Below, piece by piece: positions 4,444 to 5,868 of a stretch of DNA of 5,868 nucleotides. Under the pieces are notes generated by a model. It was not told the origin of the DNA. It worked only from the letters and a program-made list of their open reading frames with translations, and ran no database searches. The translations under genes were made by a program, and so were the position numbers. Within the stretch, counting starts at the first letter, position 1. Each line of letters begins with the position of its first letter. The stretch comes from Clostridiales bacterium (GTDB taxonomy: Bacteria; Bacillota_A; Clostridia; Christensenellales; CAG-917). The stretch lies in contig JAITEJ010000144.1 of NCBI GenBank assembly GCA_031282095.1, forward strand, positions 1-5,868. Direction: 5' to 3'.

Positions 4444-5868
4444 ATGAACAGCGATACAATAAAAAAAGAAACGACCGCCGCTCCGCAAAGAGCGTTGCTT
4501 AAGGCGTTGGGTTTGACGGACGACGAATTGAAAAAGCCTTTTATAGGCGTCGTTAACTCGTGGAACGAGATAGTTCCCGGACATATACATTTGGACCGAA
4601 TCTCTAAAGCCGTCAAAGAGGGCATAATAGCGGGCGGCGCGGTGCCGTTTGAATTTAATACGATAGGCATATGCGACGGCATAGCGATGGGGCATTCGGG
4701 CATGAAATATTCTCTTGCCTCGCGGGAGCTTATCGCGGACACGGTTGAGTGTATGGCGCGCGCGCATTGCTTTGACGCGCTTGTGTTCATACCGAATTGC
4801 GACAAAATCGTGCCGGGTATGCTTATGGCGGCGGCAAGGCTCAATCTGCCTTGCATATTCGTTTCGGGCGGACCTATGCTTTCCGTAAATAGCGGTAAAA
4901 CGACGGATTTATCATGCGAATATACAGATTTGAACAGCGTATTTGAGGGAGTAGGCGCATATGCGGCGGGCAAAATCACGGAGAGGGAATTGAGGGATAT
5001 TGAGGATTTTGCCTGCCCTACCTGCGGTTCCTGTTCGGGTATGTTCACGGCGAATTCCATGAACTGTCTATGTGAGGCGATAGGCGTCGCGCTGCCCGGC
5101 AACGGTACCGTACCCGCGGTCTATTCCGAGCGCATACGCCTTGCCAAACGATCGGGTTTGCAAATCACCGAACTGCTCAAAAAGAATATTACCGCGCGCG
5201 ACATAATAAACGAGCGTTCTTTCAAAAACGCGCTGACCGCCGATATGGCATTGGGATGTTCCACCAACACGGTTTTGCATTTAGGCGCGATAGCCTCGGA
5301 ATGCGGCTTTGAACTGGAACTTAAGACCGTAAACGAAATCAGCGCGCGTACGCCTACCCTTTGCAAACTTGCGCCGGCGGGAAAACACCACGTTCAGGAT
5401 TTGTACCGCGCGGGCGGAATGTACGCTCTTATGAGCGAACTTGAAAAGGCGGGTTTGCTGGATGCGGAGGTTCTCACGGTCACGGGCAAAACGATGAAGG
5501 AAAACCTTATCGGCGCCGCCGTGACGGACGGCGGAGTAATTCGCGCCGTCGATAATCCTTATTCGGAGACGGGCGGGCTTGCGGTGCTGTTCGGAAACCT
5601 CGCGCCGGGAGGCGCGGTGGTTAAACGCAGCGCGGTGGATCCGTCGATGTTAAAATTTACGGGGCGCGCGCGTGTATTCGACGGTGAGGAAGCCGCTTAC
5701 ATGTCAATCATGAACGGCTCGGTAAAAAAAGGAGATGTTCTTGTCATACGCTATGAAGGCGCCAAGGGAGGACCGGGTATGAGGGAAATGCTTTCTCCCA
5801 CCTCCGCACTGGCGGGAATGGGACTTGACCGGGATGTCGCGCTCATTACCGACGGACGCTTTTCGGGA
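4444..5868 (+). CDS. ilvD: Dihydroxy-acid dehydratase, 3' truncated by window edge
   Basis: This frame is open from ATG 4444 to the last base (475 codons); the family is usually about 550-570 residues, so roughly 80 are missing at the C-terminus. The enzyme dehydrates 2,3-dihydroxy-isovalerate and 2,3-dihydroxy-3-methylvalerate to the 2-oxo acids, the step after IlvC. Motifs seen: [15 protein letters not shown] (36-50), [18 protein letters not shown] (78-95), NCDK (118-121) with cluster Cys119 and metal-site Lys121, SGGPM (141-145), [10 protein letters not shown] (191-200) with the second cluster cysteine, and LITDGRFSG at the very end. The first motif has Pro-Gly-His where enzymes of the [2Fe-2S] type have Pro-Cys-Asn. 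The E. coli [4Fe-4S], oxygen-sensitive enzyme also has Pro-Gly-His, so a labile 4Fe-4S cluster is inferred. Codon use resembles the neighbours. The large antisense frames beneath it are shadows. Confidence 0.96.
   Translation, partial: MNSDTIKKETTAAPQRALLKALGLTDDELKKPFIGVVNSWNEIVPGHIHLDRISKAVKEGIIAGGAVPFEFNTIGICDGIAMGHSGMKYSLASRELIADTVECMARAHCFDALVFIPNCDKIVPGMLMAAARLNLPCIFVSGGPMLSVNSGKTTDLSCEYTDLNSVFEGVGAYAAGKITERELRDIEDFACPTCGSCSGMFTANSMNCLCEAIGVALPGNGTVPAVYSERIRLAKRSGLQITELLKKNITARDIINERSFKNALTADMALGCSTNTVLHLGAIASECGFELELKTVNEISARTPTLCKLAPAGKHHVQDLYRAGGMYALMSELEKAGLLDAEVLTVTGKTMKENLIGAAVTDGGVIRAVDNPYSETGGLAVLFGNLAPGGAVVKRSAVDPSMLKFTGRARVFDGEEAAYMSIMNGSVKKGDVLVIRYEGAKGGPGMREMLSPTSALAGMGLDRDVALITDGRFSG

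Noticed and set aside
4380..5102. 240-residue minus-strand ORF
   Set aside because: Antisense shadow of ilvD, whose plus-strand frame carries all catalytic motifs.

Overview
The window carries one strand-uniform branched-chain amino acid (isoleucine/valine) operon, read left to right: 3' end of ilvB (acetolactate synthase large subunit), ilvN (its regulatory small subunit), ilvA (threonine ammonia-lyase with one ACT domain), ridA (enamine/imine deaminase), ilvC (ketol-acid reductoisomerase, short class I) and ilvD (dihydroxy-acid dehydratase, cut by the right edge after 475 codons). All six are intact where visible and keep the key residues of their families. No genes are supported on the minus strand.

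The gene products form a near-complete route. IlvA makes 2-oxobutanoate from threonine, and RidA clears the reactive enamine/imine that IlvA releases. IlvBN condenses pyruvate with pyruvate or 2-oxobutanoate, IlvC reduces and isomerises the product, and IlvD dehydrates it to the 2-oxo acids. The final transaminase (IlvE) is not in the window.

The organism is a bacterium of intermediate GC, with A-rich AAGGA-type Shine-Dalgarno sequences, frequent ATA isoleucine codons and a TTG start on ridA. The IlvD and IlvC sequence types would suit an anaerobic Clostridia-like or similar lineage, but I cannot place it firmly.

The odd part is the spacers. For an operon they are long: about 359 bp for ilvB-ilvN, 262 bp for ilvN-ilvA and 251 bp for ilvC-ilvD. 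Each is filled with degenerate direct repeats. After ilvC, two 51-bp copies (45/51 identical) resemble the last codons of ilvC itself, ungapped, in the same frame and ending in the same Ser-Pro-Lys-Lys-stop. After ilvN, a 39-bp stretch matches the ilvN tail 27/39, ungapped, at an offset of exactly 90 bp, and a further partial copy follows. After ilvB there are four copies of a roughly 64-bp unit, with a weaker resemblance to the ilvB tail. The spacers therefore seem to be built from decayed tandem copies of the 3' end of the preceding gene. This is the observation most worth following up. The short ilvA-ridA (72 bp) and ridA-ilvC (37 bp) spacers show no convincing copy. No T-box, attenuator leader peptide or intrinsic terminator was recognised.
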